DNA of 64,000 nucleotides from Kiritimatiellia bacterium (GTDB lineage Bacteria; Verrucomicrobiota; Kiritimatiellia; UBA8416; JADHWI01). Where the stretch lies: the NCBI GenBank assembly GCA_016783565.1, contig JADHWI010000007.1, positions 1 through 64,000 of the forward strand, in the 5' to 3' direction. Below the pieces are notes generated by a model, which saw only the letters and a list, made by a program, of their open reading frames with translations, did not search any database and was not told where the DNA came from. A program made the position numbers and the translations under genes. Position 1 is the first letter of the stretch. Each line of letters begins with the position of its first letter. Positions 36,763-47,148 of this stretch are shown piece after piece.

Positions 36763-37917
36763 TTATTTTCCCAATGCATCCACAAGCGTCTTTGCCACAT
36801 GCTCCTGCATCTCATCAGTTAATTCCGGATAAATCGGCAATGCCAGCGTTTCCCTGGCCGCCTTCTCACTCACCGGGAAGTCGCCTTCACGATACCCGAG
36901 GTATGCGAAACATTCCTGCACATGCAAAGGTACCGGGTAATACACTTCGCATCCCACCCCTGCTTCATTCATCGCAATTCTGACGCGATCCCGGTCAGGC
37001 ACGCGCACAATATATTGATTATAGATGTGAGCATTCAAAACCCCGGAATCCGCATAAACCGCCTCAGGTGTTACAACCGCTGAGTCAGCAAACAACCGAT
37101 CATAACGTGCGGCATTCTCCCGACGACCCGCATGCCACTGCTCAAGCCGCTGCAACTTCACACTCAGCACCGCGGCCTGCAATGCATCCAATCTGAAATT
37201 ACCGCCAATCATACCATGATAGTATTTGGGATTGGCTCCATGATTACGCAAATACCGCAGACGATCGGCGAAAGCATCATCATTCACCACCACCATACCG
37301 CCATCCCCGAAACCGCCCAGATTCTTCGATGGGAAAAAACTAAACGCCCCCGCTCGCCCCATCGCACCGGCTTTACGCGTCCCTGCAGCAGATGGATATT
37401 CAGCCCCAATCGCCTGACAGGCATCTTCAATCACTGCCAACCCATGCTGCTCCGCAAGCGCACACAGGGGGTCCATATCCGCCATCTGCCCATACAGATG
37501 AACCGGCATCAATACCTTCGGAGTAAGATTCGGATAGGTCTCGCTCCAGTTCTCAATAAGCTCTGCAACAGCAACCGGTGACAAATTATAAGTCTGAGGG
37601 TCAATATCCGCAAAGACCGGCGTCGCGCCCGTTCGTGCGATGCACCCAGCTGTTGCAAAAAATGTGTACGGCGTTGTGATCACCGCATCGCCCGGCCCAA
37701 CCTCCAGGGCCATAAGAGCCACCAGGATTGCATCCGTACCTGAACTGGCACCTATTCCATGCCCAACGCCACAGTAATCAGCAATTTGCGCCTCAAACTC
37801 TAAAACACGAGGACCCAGTATAAAATACTGCGATTCACATACCTCTTTAAGAATCGGCTCTATCTCACCCCGCAACTCAGCATACTGAGCTTTTAAATCC
37901 AAAAGAGGCACATTCAT
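36763..37917 (-). CDS. DegT/DnrJ/EryC1/StrS aminotransferase
   Basis: A PLP-dependent sugar aminotransferase of 384 residues. The catalytic Lys198 lies in FSFFPSKNLGGFGDGG; ASSGTDAI (57-64) and PYTFFATAG are cofactor contacts. Such enzymes aminate keto-sugar nucleotides for LPS, capsule or glycan synthesis. The nearby genes do not identify the sugar. Next to purA. Confidence 0.92.
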   Translation of the reverse strand: MNVPLLDLKAQYAELRGEIEPILKEVCESQYFILGPRVLEFEAQIADYCGVGHGIGASSGTDAILVALMALEVGPGDAVITTPYTFFATAGCIARTGATPVFADIDPQTYNLSPVAVAELIENWSETYPNLTPKVLMPVHLYGQMADMDPLCALAEQHGLAVIEDACQAIGAEYPSAAGTRKAGAMGRAGAFSFFPSKNLGGFGDGGMVVVNDDAFADRLRYLRNHGANPKYYHGMIGGNFRLDALQAAVLSVKLQRLEQWHAGRRENAARYDRLFADSAVVTPEAVYADSGVLNAHIYNQYIVRVPDRDRVRIAMNEAGVGCEVYYPVPLHVQECFAYLGYREGDFPVSEKAARETLALPIYPELTDEMQEHVAKTLVDALGK

Positions 37918-38042
37918 TAATCGCTACTCCCCGGCGCATTTCACAACGCTCAATTCACGTTCACAAAATTCAAGAGCGCCGGGAACGTATTATTGCCCGA
38001 CGCCTTTTCTCGTCACCTTGTACATTCGCTATCGCCAGACCG

Positions 38043-38720
38043 TCACACCTCAACCAGAGGATCTTTTATGCCAGCCCCACGAAACGCATCCGCCCGCTCC
38101 ACACAACTGGGACATGCCAGGCACGGTTTCGCGTCCCCGCGATAACAGGTCCAAGTATGGGCATAGTCGACGCCAATCTCCAGACCAATTTTCACTACAT
38201 CAGCCTTTGAGCATCCCACAAAGGGTGCTTCGACCTGAATCGGGTCTCGTCGATTCAGCGAAAAAACCGTATTCATACGCTCAACAAACGCTTCGGTGCA
38301 GTCCCAGTATCCATACTGATCCTGTGCTTGTGCGCCATAACACACACGTTGCACACCACGCGATTCCGCAAACGCTGCCGCCAGCGACAACAGCATCATA
38401 TTCCGATTCGGCACATACGTAGGAGGCTGATCCAGTTCTTTCTCCGTCAAGTCGGCAAGATCCGGCACGGAAGACCCGATAGCTGTCAGCACAGATCCCT
38501 GCCCCACCAAATCACTGAAAAATGAAATATCCATAATCTGATGATCACAAACCCCAGCCGCCTCCGCTTGCCAGGCCGCCATTCTCAACTCGCGACTATG
38601 CTTCTGGCCATATTGAAAAGACAATGCATACAGCTCAACACCCACTTCCCTCGCAGAAATCATGTGCAGCAACGTCGATGAGTCGATGCCTCCAGAAAGC
38701 AATATAACCGCTTTTCTCAT
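38043..38720 (-). CDS. queC: 7-cyano-7-deazaguanine synthase QueC
   Basis: Converts CDG to preQ0. LLSGGIDSSTLLHM (7-20) is the PP-loop; the zinc site is CYRGDAKPCLACPSC (about residues 191-206). 225 residues, normal size. It follows queE by about 24 bp and both act in queuosine synthesis; queD and queF are not in the window. Confidence 0.95.
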   Translation of the reverse strand: MRKAVILLSGGIDSSTLLHMISAREVGVELYALSFQYGQKHSRELRMAAWQAEAAGVCDHQIMDISFFSDLVGQGSVLTAIGSSVPDLADLTEKELDQPPTYVPNRNMMLLSLAAAFAESRGVQRVCYGAQAQDQYGYWDCTEAFVERMNTVFSLNRRDPIQVEAPFVGCSKADVVKIGLEIGVDYAHTWTCYRGDAKPCLACPSCVERADAFRGAGIKDPLVEV

Positions 38721-38744
38721 TTCTATTTATGTTTCCTTGTGCTT

Positions 38745-39380
38745 TCAGAGAACGCCCAAAATTCGGTGAAGCTGTAGCTGCAACCGTACCGGCGCCCCAT
38801 CTTCGACAATCCAGCCTGCCAGATCACTAGCGGCCAACGTTCCCGCTACAGGACTGAACAATACCGCATGACAACGGTCATTCAACCCATGCTTAACAAC
38901 AAATTGTTTCGACCACTCATAGTCATGATGATCACCTATCACAAATTTAAGCTCATCCTGTGCCCGCAGGCGATCGATATTAGCAACATCAAAACTTCCA
39001 CATTCGCCGCTGCCCGGCGTTTTTACATCAATAACACCAACCGCACCATCAGGAATAAGGGAAATATCACAGCTCCCGTTGGTTTCAACCAGCAAAGGCC
39101 TCTTCACCTCTGCAAGTAACGCGGCAGCCAGATCACTGAACCCCTCCTGAAGCAACGGCTCCCCTCCTGTCACTTCAATTATACGGGAACGACTTGCAAC
39201 CGCTTCCGACACCAGATCCCCAACAAACCGCTGTCTCCCTCCTTCAAAAGCCTGAGTCGTATCACAATAAGCACAGCGCAGATTACATCCGGTCAACCGG
39301 ATAAAAAAACAGCTCACTCCAGAAAATGTCGATTCCCCTTGAATCGATGTAAACGTTTCATAAACCTGCACTGTACTCAT
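38745..39380 (-). CDS. queE: 7-carboxy-7-deazaguanine synthase QueE
   Basis: A small radical SAM enzyme of 211 residues. The cluster motif is GCNLRCAYC (Cys32, Cys36, Cys39), followed by DTTQAF, and GGEPLLQ. It makes CDG from CPH4. It shares the operon with queC. I see no preQ1 riboswitch in the 200 bp upstream. Confidence 0.93.
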   Translation of the reverse strand: MSTVQVYETFTSIQGESTFSGVSCFFIRLTGCNLRCAYCDTTQAFEGGRQRFVGDLVSEAVASRSRIIEVTGGEPLLQEGFSDLAAALLAEVKRPLLVETNGSCDISLIPDGAVGVIDVKTPGSGECGSFDVANIDRLRAQDELKFVIGDHHDYEWSKQFVVKHGLNDRCHAVLFSPVAGTLAASDLAGWIVEDGAPVRLQLQLHRILGVL

Positions 39381-39579
39381 AGCGGTAACCTACAAAGTCC
39401 ACGCCCATAAGGCAACTCCCCCCAGTCATGAATTGCAGATGACGACTCGTATTCAGGCCTGATTATCAAAACTCAACACGCAACCCACCCCCTTCTCTGC
39501 TTGAATTCGACAATCCTGTCTGGTAAAGATTCACACTCATGCGGAACGTACACGTCTTACACAAACAAGGAAGTGGCTT

Positions 39580-40290
39580 ATGAACCGACTGATCAGTACG
39601 GTCCTGGCCACCATTTTTGTCGCCTCCATTGCACTTTTCCCCCTGACGGTGATATTCTGGAAATTGAGTCCTGCATTCAACCACAAGACCGTGTTTGCGA
39701 TTTTGTTCATCCTCATCATCGCTCAGAAGATGTGGACAATGTTCTATGGCATGCATTGCACATCGATTCCTCATCCCATTCGAGATCTCACCATGATGGG
39801 CGTTGGCGTCAGCTATACCCTAACCATGTATGTTGTCATCATAGAATTCTTTCTGCGACAAGGGAGCACCGTGTCTCCCATTCCCTTCAGCGTGGGGATG
39901 GTCTTTTACCTCGCCGCCATTGGACTTTACGAATGGGCCGCTCGACATTTGCAACGCGCAGCAAACAAAGAAACCGCAGCACAACGCGGCACACACGAAC
40001 TCATTACCGACGGGCCCTATGCCATCATCCGTCACCCGATCTATACGTCTTCTTCCATGGAGGCCATTGGTATCCCCATGATTTTTGGATCATGGATTGC
40101 CCTGTGCGTAGGTGTGTTTGTATTCCTACCTCTCGAAATATTGCGCAGCCGAAAAGAGGATCGCGTATTGACGGGTGAATTTGGCGATGCTTACCGCCGC
40201 TATCGTCAAAAGGTCCCAGCCCTCGTGCCAGGCCTTTATCGCCTCCGTGGTACGCATCAAAAACAAACTGAACAGGACACATCCGACTGA
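39580..40290 (+). CDS. Membrane methyltransferase, ICMT/PEMT-like
   Basis: A 236-residue protein with about five membrane helices. The C-terminal motif GPYAIIRHPIYTS (about residue 147 on) is the SAM-binding signature of isoprenylcysteine carboxyl methyltransferase and phospholipid methyltransferase families, followed by EFGDAYRRYRQKV. The substrate cannot be told from sequence. It begins a plus-strand run with the response regulator 18 bp downstream. Confidence 0.8.
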   Translation: MNRLISTVLATIFVASIALFPLTVIFWKLSPAFNHKTVFAILFILIIAQKMWTMFYGMHCTSIPHPIRDLTMMGVGVSYTLTMYVVIIEFFLRQGSTVSPIPFSVGMVFYLAAIGLYEWAARHLQRAANKETAAQRGTHELITDGPYAIIRHPIYTSSSMEAIGIPMIFGSWIALCVGVFVFLPLEILRSRKEDRVLTGEFGDAYRRYRQKVPALVPGLYRLRGTHQKQTEQDTSD

Positions 40291-40308
40291 AAGACATCAG
40301 TTAAGGCC

Positions 40309-42891
40309 ATGCCATACACCCCTGAAAATAATCCTCCATTGAGAATTCTGGCCGTGGACGACGAGCCTGCCGTTCGCGACGTATACCGGATTGGACTTGA
40401 GCAGTTTGGCTTTGAGATTGAAACGGCCGCGAGCGGTCGCGAAGGACTGCAAATCATGATGCAGCAAACCTTCGATGTCCTCGTGGTCGACGTCAAAATG
40501 ACCGAAATGAACGGAATTGCCTTCCTGCAGGAAGCGCTCAAAATCTGGCCATGGGCCGGCGTGGTACTGGTATCCGGACATATCACACCCGCGATTGAGG
40601 AAGAAGCTCGCAAGCTGGGCGTACACAGCACGATGCACAAACCCGTTGCCCTCAAAGAACTGCGCGACCATATCGTGGCAGCAGCAGAAGAAAAAAAACC
40701 CGCTTTGGCAGATCTGCCGCGCAGCAACGCATTGACCTTGCTGAAGGATCACCTCAAACTGCTGTCCTCTGTTGACGAAAAATCTCTCGGCACCAGTTCC
40801 CTGGTAGATGCCTTACTGGAATTTGGGCGGGACTTATCCGGCATGATGCCCTCGGATGTCGTCGGCATCATGGTCATAGAGCAGGACGAAAGCGTATTAC
40901 TTTTCGCTTGTCGGCATAGCGTACACCCGATGTTTCTGACCAGGCTCGAACATGAAATGTTTGCCCGATACCAGGCGATCAGCGGAGAAGGGCTGGATCG
41001 CGGTCACTTCGACACACGCAGCAGTGGAGCGGAATGCAGCGACACCGCCCCTGACACTCCCAGGGGCGTCATTTCAGTTCCCGTTATTCTTGGCAAAGAT
41101 GTCTGTGGACTGATCACACTGGCTTCCGCCGGAACCGATTCATACTCCCCGACTGACGTGTCCCTTCTTTACCATGCCTCCAATCACATTGCCGCGGTCT
41201 TCATGGCGCTGCGTCGTATGCATCACCTGGCCACACGCGACCCCCTGTCCGGATTGTACAACCGCATCCGCATGGAGGAAGAACTTGAGCGCGCCTGGGA
41301 TTCAAGCCGCCGTTACGACCCTGCAGTCAGTGTGGTCGTTGTCGACATCGACCATTTCAAAATCCTGAACGATACCTATGGCCATGCAGCCGGCGACGAA
41401 ATCCTAAGTACCTTTGCCAAAATCATGATTGAGGTCGGGCGCGGTTCCGACATCATGTCACGGCTAGGTGGGGACGAATTTGTCGCCATCCTTCCCATTG
41501 CAGACGAGGGCGATGCCCGTGTATTCTCCGAACGTCTGCTGCACCGCACGCGCAAGCATATATTCTGTCCCGATTCACATCGACTGAATATCACCATATC
41601 CCTTGGGATTGCCGCCAGCAATAATCCCGACACCCCAAAGAATAGCGCCGAACTGCTGACGCAGGCCGATCGCGCCCTGTACCAGGCCAAGCGTGCCGGC
41701 CGCAACAGAATCTGCGTCTGGCGTGGAGAAGGAGCACAGGAATCACAATCCCTTGAACAGGATACCAAACGCGATGCCAATGAAAACGAAGTCGTTCTGG
41801 GCGGGAAGGCCCATGCACGCATCATCGTTGTGGATGACGAACCGGCCATCCTTCGTTTAATTTCCGCACTTCTGGAGCGAGACAACTACGAAGTCCAGAC
41901 CTTCACCTCTGCTGCCGAGGCCGTACAAACCATTCGCAATAATCCAGCCTATTACGACATCATTCTTACTGACATCGCCATGCCTGACATGAGCGGCATT
42001 GAGCTGCTGCAGGATCTTAAAGACGCCGATGATCTCATCGTCAAAATCGTCATGACCGGCTACGCCAGCGTAGACAATGCAGTGACCTGCCTGCGCGAAG
42101 GCGCCTACGATTTCGTACAAAAACCCGTCGATGCCAAACACTTCTCCGCCGTGTTGAAACGAGCCCTGGAATATCGCGGGCTGCGCATGGAGCATGTGCG
42201 ACATCAGGCCCAACTGGAACGCATGGTTGCACAGCGTAGCGCCCAATTGAGCAAAATTCTTGATGAGGTGAAAGCGTCGTACGAGTTCACTCTGGAAGCC
42301 TTTATGTCCATGCTCGATGCGCGCGAAAAAAGCACCGGTCGCCACAGCCTGCGCGTACGGGAATTGAGCATTGAATTGGCAAGAAGAATGGGTGTACGGG
42401 GGAAGGAGCTGGATGCAGTAGCAACAGGAGCGCTGCTGCACGACATCGGCAAGATCGGCGTACCCGACCGCGTGCTTTTTCACGATGGACCCCTTTCTGA
42501 TGATGACTGGGACATCATGCAAAGTCATGCCCTTAAAGGTCACAAGATTCTGGAATCAAGCCCTCAACTTGCCTCAGCAGCACAAATTGTATTTGAACAC
42601 CATGAACGCTACGATGGCAGCGGCTATCCCCAGGGCTTGAAAGGCAACCAAATATGCCTGGGGGCTAGAATCTTTGCGGTGATCGACGCATTCGATGCCA
42701 TGCGATCTAAACGCATTTATCGAAACCCCATGACAATCGAAGAAACTTCGCAGGAAATTCTCAAGAACAGTGGAATCCAGTTTGATCCGGAAGTTGTCGA
42801 AGCCTTTTTCCACTGCAAGGATGCACTGGAGGAGATGTATCAATTGCTCAGCAGCCAGGAAGCCCCCACACCCACCCTCCAGATTCCATAA
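40309..42891 (+). CDS. REC-GAF-GGDEF-REC-HD-GYP hybrid response regulator
   Basis: An 860-residue signalling protein with domains in order: receiver (about 12-125; DDEP and VDVK phospho-acceptor region), GAF-like (150-300), GGDEF (RLGGDEF, 387-391), second receiver (504-620; VVDDEPAILRL) and HD-GYP (HDIGKIGVPDRV, His711-Asp712; GSGYP near 772). The RGSD five residues before GGDEF is a canonical inhibitory-site motif (RxxD). The GGDEF and HD-GYP domains have the residues needed for c-di-GMP synthesis and hydrolysis, so it could both make and degrade the messenger under control of two phospho-inputs. No cognate kinase is adjacent. Confidence 0.92.
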   Translation: MPYTPENNPPLRILAVDDEPAVRDVYRIGLEQFGFEIETAASGREGLQIMMQQTFDVLVVDVKMTEMNGIAFLQEALKIWPWAGVVLVSGHITPAIEEEARKLGVHSTMHKPVALKELRDHIVAAAEEKKPALADLPRSNALTLLKDHLKLLSSVDEKSLGTSSLVDALLEFGRDLSGMMPSDVVGIMVIEQDESVLLFACRHSVHPMFLTRLEHEMFARYQAISGEGLDRGHFDTRSSGAECSDTAPDTPRGVISVPVILGKDVCGLITLASAGTDSYSPTDVSLLYHASNHIAAVFMALRRMHHLATRDPLSGLYNRIRMEEELERAWDSSRRYDPAVSVVVVDIDHFKILNDTYGHAAGDEILSTFAKIMIEVGRGSDIMSRLGGDEFVAILPIADEGDARVFSERLLHRTRKHIFCPDSHRLNITISLGIAASNNPDTPKNSAELLTQADRALYQAKRAGRNRICVWRGEGAQESQSLEQDTKRDANENEVVLGGKAHARIIVVDDEPAILRLISALLERDNYEVQTFTSAAEAVQTIRNNPAYYDIILTDIAMPDMSGIELLQDLKDADDLIVKIVMTGYASVDNAVTCLREGAYDFVQKPVDAKHFSAVLKRALEYRGLRMEHVRHQAQLERMVAQRSAQLSKILDEVKASYEFTLEAFMSMLDAREKSTGRHSLRVRELSIELARRMGVRGKELDAVATGALLHDIGKIGVPDRVLFHDGPLSDDDWDIMQSHALKGHKILESSPQLASAAQIVFEHHERYDGSGYPQGLKGNQICLGARIFAVIDAFDAMRSKRIYRNPMTIEETSQEILKNSGIQFDPEVVEAFFHCKDALEEMYQLLSSQEAPTPTLQIP

Positions 42892-42981
42892 TAAGCTTTT
42901 TGAATGGCATAACCACCACGGTTCGCATACTATTTATGCTTCCGACAGAGTAACAAAAGCATGGAACAGGAAACATACAAC

Positions 42982-44145
42982 ATGACAACACAGATTTTGA
43001 CATCCTGCGGAAAGACACGACCGGCATGCCTGGCACTCGTCTTCGCGATCCTTATCACCACAGGCATCAGCGTTCACGCCACCGTCTTGCATGACGCCGT
43101 CCGAATTGGCGACAAAAAGCAAGTTCACTCCCTCCTGAAAACATTGCCCACCAACCTCATCAACAAAACAGCTGAAGGCGGCTGCACGGCCCTGCACCTG
43201 GCCGTGGCCTACGGATACGAAGATATCACAAAGCTTCTATTGAACAGCAACGCAGACGTTAACGCCCAAACAGAACATGGCTCAACGCCTCTGCATTGGG
43301 CCGCGCACAAGAAGCATGAAGAAATTGCCGAAATTCTCATTAAAAATAACGCTGACATCAATGCGCAGTCCGAACAGGGCTTCACCGCTCTGCATTGGGC
43401 TGCGAACAGCGACTCCATTGACCTGACAAAACTGCTTATCAAACGCGGAGCAAACGTTAACAGTCAGGCAAAAAATGGAATCATGCCGTTACACTGTGCC
43501 GTCCAGAAGAACTCAGTCGGTGCCGTCAAACTCCTGCTCGCAGCCGGAGCCAACGCCACAGCAAAAACAGAGCAGGGAAAAGACCCTCTATCCTTTACCC
43601 ATAACGAGGATATCCGAGCCATGCTGACCAAGGCAACGAAAACTGAAGCCAACAACACGACAACCATGGAAGCGAACCATTCCGTCGAAGAAACACCTGT
43701 CTTCGCTGCGCACAATTTCGACAACGGGAGTCGCTACGAAGGCTTATGGCTTAAAGAAAAGATGCACGGCGAAGGCACTCTTATTCTTCCGTCTGGAGAG
43801 CGCTATACCGGCAACTGGCTCAACGGAAAGCAACACGGACAGGGCACCTATAGTTTTTCGAACGGTGAGAAATATGAAGGGTCATGGGCAAAAGGAAAAA
43901 TATCCGGAATCGGCACCTACACCTTTGCAAATGGAAACCAGATCACAGGAACCTGGAAAGGATCCAGCCTGATCACCGGCACAGGCTCCCACACCTTTGA
44001 CGATGGCGACACCTACACAGGACAATGGAAACATGACCGAATGTGGGGACAAGGCGCCTACGTCAGTTCCGAAAACATCCGTCTACAGGGAACGTGGAAA
44101 GCGAACAGCTACCGCGGCAATACAGACAGCATGCAGATCCCGTAA
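42982..44145 (+). CDS. Exported ankyrin- and MORN-repeat protein
   Basis: I place the start at the ATG at 42982 (MTTQILTSC), giving 387 residues with a signal sequence (about residues 12-30); an in-frame ATG at 42961 is possible. Residues 35-200 hold four to five ankyrin repeats (TALHLAVAYGYEDITKLLL and similar). After an acidic linker, about residues 235-385 hold five MORN repeats (YEGLWLKEKMHGEGT, YTGNWLNGKQHGQGT, YEGSWAKGKISGIGT, and so on). The combination suggests a periplasmic scaffolding or membrane-associated protein; no enzyme domain. Confidence 0.85.
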   Translation: MTTQILTSCGKTRPACLALVFAILITTGISVHATVLHDAVRIGDKKQVHSLLKTLPTNLINKTAEGGCTALHLAVAYGYEDITKLLLNSNADVNAQTEHGSTPLHWAAHKKHEEIAEILIKNNADINAQSEQGFTALHWAANSDSIDLTKLLIKRGANVNSQAKNGIMPLHCAVQKNSVGAVKLLLAAGANATAKTEQGKDPLSFTHNEDIRAMLTKATKTEANNTTTMEANHSVEETPVFAAHNFDNGSRYEGLWLKEKMHGEGTLILPSGERYTGNWLNGKQHGQGTYSFSNGEKYEGSWAKGKISGIGTYTFANGNQITGTWKGSSLITGTGSHTFDDGDTYTGQWKHDRMWGQGAYVSSENIRLQGTWKANSYRGNTDSMQIP

Positions 44146-44178
44146 TCCGCCGGAAACCCGAACATATCAAGGTATCAC

Positions 44179-46770
44179 ATGAGCGAAAAATATCCCTTCT
44201 CTGTAATCGAAAAAAAATGGCAGGACGCCTGGCAGGCGCAAAATCTTTTTGCCGCTGACGAGACAGATCCACGCGAGAAATGTTACGTCCTGAACATGTA
44301 CCCCTACCCTTCGGGTGTCCTGCATATGGGACACGTGGTCAACTACACACTGGGCGACGTCGTCGTACGATACAAACTGCTGCGTGGGCACAAAGTGCTG
44401 TCCCCTATGGGCTGGGACAGTTTCGGTCTTCCGGCAGAGAACGCAGCCATCCGCACCGGCGTACACCCTCACGCCTTTACGGAAAAGAATATCAAGCACA
44501 TGCGCAAACAGATGACACGCGCTGGCTGGGGCTATGACTGGACGCGTGAGCTGGCCACCAGTCACAGCGACTATTACCACTGGACACAATGGTTCTTTCT
44601 GCAGTTCATGAAAAAGGGGCTGGCGGTCAAAAAATCTGCGCCCGTGAATTGGTGCAACTCGTGCCAGACCGTATTGGCTAATGAGCAGGTGCATGACGGC
44701 GGATGCGAACGATGCGATACGTCTGTTGAACAGAAGGACATGTCACAGTGGTTCTTCACTATGAGCAAATATGCACAGCGCCTGCTTGACGGTCACGCGT
44801 CCCTGCGCGGATCATGGCCGGACTCTGTTCTCGCCATGCAGGAGGAATGGATTGGCCGTTCCGAAGGTGCTCGCGTGGTGTTCAAAATAAAAGAAACCGG
44901 CGAGGATTTGCCGATTTTCACCACGCGTCCCGATACGCTCTTCGGCGTCACGTTCATGAGTTTGGCTCCTGAGCATCCACTGATTGAAAAACTCGTCAAG
45001 GGGTCCGAGCACGAATCGCGCGTCATGGAAGCCGTCAATGAAATGCGTCGCCAGGGAACAAGCGAACGCGATATTGCCGAACGAGAGAAGGTTGGAATCT
45101 GGACCGGTTGCCACGTAGTGAATCCTGTCAACGGCGACATCGTTCCACTTTGGGTCGCAAATTTTGCGCTCATGTCGTACGGCACCGGTGCCGTAATGGC
45201 CGTTCCGGCGCACGATCAGCGCGACTTCGAATTTGCCCGAAAATACGAGATTCCGATCAAGGTCGTCATTCACCCCGACACCGAATCGCTGGACCCTGAC
45301 TCCATGACTGAAGCCTATGCGGATCCCGGAATCATGGTCAACTCCGGACCTTTTGACGGTCACAACAACCGCGAAGCCATGCCGGACATCATCCGCTGGC
45401 TGAAGGAAAAAGGATATGGCGAAGGCACCATTAACTACCGCCTGCGTGACTGGCTGATTTCAAGACAACGCTACTGGGGAGCCCCCATTCCAATCATATA
45501 CTGTGACGATTGCGGCACGGTTCCTGTGCCTGAAGCACAACTCCCGGTCCTGCTACCCACGGATGTACAATTTGAGGAAGGCGGAGGCAACCCGCTGGCA
45601 ACAAGCGAGTCTTTTCTGCACTGCGAATGCCCGACATGCGGAAAACCCGCACGACGGGAAACCGACACCATGGATACGTTCGTGGACTCTAGCTGGTACT
45701 TCCTGCGCTATGCAGACCCCGGAAACAGCACACAGCCATTCTCCCTGGAAGCGATCCGACACTGGATGCCCGTGGACCAGTACATTGGCGGCATTGAACA
45801 TGCCACCATGCACTTGATCTATGCACGTTTCTTTACCATGGTGCTGCACGATCTTGAACTGATCGACTTCGACGAACCGTTCAAGCAGCTCTTCTGCCAG
45901 GGGATGGTCTGCAAAACCGCTTATTACTGCGAAGAACACAAATGGCTCGGCGAAGAACAAGTCATAAACGGCACCAGGAAGGGCGATGCGATCGTCGATG
46001 GAGAATGCTCCGAGTGCAAGAAACCCGTGCGTTCGGAAATGACCAAGATCAGCAAGTCAAAATTCAATGTGGTTGACCCCGACAAAATGATTGAAAGCTA
46101 CGGAGCCGATACCGTGCGTTTGTACATGCTGTCTGACGCCCCGCCCGACAAGATGCAGATCTGGAGCGAGTCAGGCATCAAAGGATCCTGGCGTATGCTG
46201 AGCCGACTATGGGACCTGGTCACGGAGAACCTGAAGAATGTCTCTCCTGTTGACATCCCCATTCCCACGGAACTGGATAGCGACAATCGCGCCCTTCGAC
46301 GCAAGGCGCACCAATGCATCTTGCGCGTTACTGAGGCCATTGACGGCGGCTTTCAGTTCAACACAGCCATCGCGCGCTGCAACGAACTGCTCAATCAATT
46401 GCGTGCCATGAAAGCCTCTCCGGAGCCCACGGTTCTGCGAGAAATACTCGAAACCGTACTCCGCGTCCTGAGTCCCATTGTCCCGCATTTTTCAGAAGAG
46501 TTGTGGGAACAACTCGGACACAAAACGAGCATCTTCGCACACGGCTGGCCCCAGGCAGATGAAGACGTGGCGAAAGAGGAGCAACTGGAACTCCCGGTAC
46601 AGGTGAACGGAAAAGTCCGTGGGCACATCACCGTAGCACCTGACACCGATGGAAAAACCATTGAAGCCATCGCGCTCGAAAACGAAAACGTGAAGAAGTG
46701 GCTGGAAGGCAAGACGGTTCGCAAAGTCATTGTCATACCGGGACGCCTCGTCACCATCGTGGTGAGCTGA
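44179..46770 (+). CDS. leuS: Leucyl-tRNA synthetase
   Basis: Class I synthetase of 863 residues. The HIGH-type motif is LHMGHVVNYT (about residue 52). The editing domain (about 225-420) contains TTRPDTLFGVTF. The KMSKS motif is KISKS (in MTKISKSKFNVV), a Met-to-Ile change. The Leu-specific insert and anticodon-binding domain are present and the length is typical. Between the ankyrin/MORN gene and a small membrane protein. Confidence 0.96.
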   Translation: MSEKYPFSVIEKKWQDAWQAQNLFAADETDPREKCYVLNMYPYPSGVLHMGHVVNYTLGDVVVRYKLLRGHKVLSPMGWDSFGLPAENAAIRTGVHPHAFTEKNIKHMRKQMTRAGWGYDWTRELATSHSDYYHWTQWFFLQFMKKGLAVKKSAPVNWCNSCQTVLANEQVHDGGCERCDTSVEQKDMSQWFFTMSKYAQRLLDGHASLRGSWPDSVLAMQEEWIGRSEGARVVFKIKETGEDLPIFTTRPDTLFGVTFMSLAPEHPLIEKLVKGSEHESRVMEAVNEMRRQGTSERDIAEREKVGIWTGCHVVNPVNGDIVPLWVANFALMSYGTGAVMAVPAHDQRDFEFARKYEIPIKVVIHPDTESLDPDSMTEAYADPGIMVNSGPFDGHNNREAMPDIIRWLKEKGYGEGTINYRLRDWLISRQRYWGAPIPIIYCDDCGTVPVPEAQLPVLLPTDVQFEEGGGNPLATSESFLHCECPTCGKPARRETDTMDTFVDSSWYFLRYADPGNSTQPFSLEAIRHWMPVDQYIGGIEHATMHLIYARFFTMVLHDLELIDFDEPFKQLFCQGMVCKTAYYCEEHKWLGEEQVINGTRKGDAIVDGECSECKKPVRSEMTKISKSKFNVVDPDKMIESYGADTVRLYMLSDAPPDKMQIWSESGIKGSWRMLSRLWDLVTENLKNVSPVDIPIPTELDSDNRALRRKAHQCILRVTEAIDGGFQFNTAIARCNELLNQLRAMKASPEPTVLREILETVLRVLSPIVPHFSEELWEQLGHKTSIFAHGWPQADEDVAKEEQLELPVQVNGKVRGHITVAPDTDGKTIEAIALENENVKKWLEGKTVRKVIVIPGRLVTIVVS

Positions 46771-46774
46771 CAAC

Positions 46775-46990
46775 ATGGAACCAAACGTCAAACCGGACAC
46801 ACAAGACGAATCGCACACACAAGGAATAGTCCACAAGTATGCATGTCGGGGGTTGCATTTCGGAAAAAAGTGCAGCTACGCATGGTTTGGACTCACACGC
46901 GCTGAACAACAAGCCGTTGCTCTAATTCTATTTCTGATCGTGCTCGGGTTAATTGTACGATCCTGGCGAATCACCCACGGCGCACTATAA
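46775..46990 (+). CDS. Small single-helix membrane protein
   Basis: A 71-residue protein starting 4 bp after leuS, so probably co-transcribed. The first half is polar; residues 46-63 (AVALILFLIVLGLIVRSW) form one membrane helix. The LTRAEQQAVALI... segment resembles the N-terminal anchor of ComEA-like competence proteins, but no helix-hairpin-helix domain follows. Function unknown. Confidence 0.5.
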   Translation: MEPNVKPDTQDESHTQGIVHKYACRGLHFGKKCSYAWFGLTRAEQQAVALILFLIVLGLIVRSWRITHGAL

Positions 46991-47034
46991 TCGCACTCCC
47001 CCTCTCAGCATCTCGAACGCGTCACCCTTCCTGC

Positions 47035-47064
47035 TTGATTTCGCGAAGTCAGACTCTATATAGT
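47035..47064 (+). promoter_or_regulatory. Putative sigma-70 promoter of the HIT gene
   Basis: TTGATT (47035-47040), 18-bp spacer, TATAGT (47059-47064), 85 bp upstream of the ATG at 47149. A GAAAGGAACCAGGAACC ribosome region precedes the ATG. Confidence 0.55.
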
Positions 47065-47148
47065 GAAGCCAACAAATGACACCCCGCAAGCAAGCCATTT
47101 ACACACGATCTTACATCAAAGAATTGAGACAGAAAGGAACCAGGAACC

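Noticed and set aside
39381..39579. A preQ1 riboswitch before queE
   Set aside because: No preQ1 aptamer-like sequence is apparent in this stretch, on the minus strand before queE.
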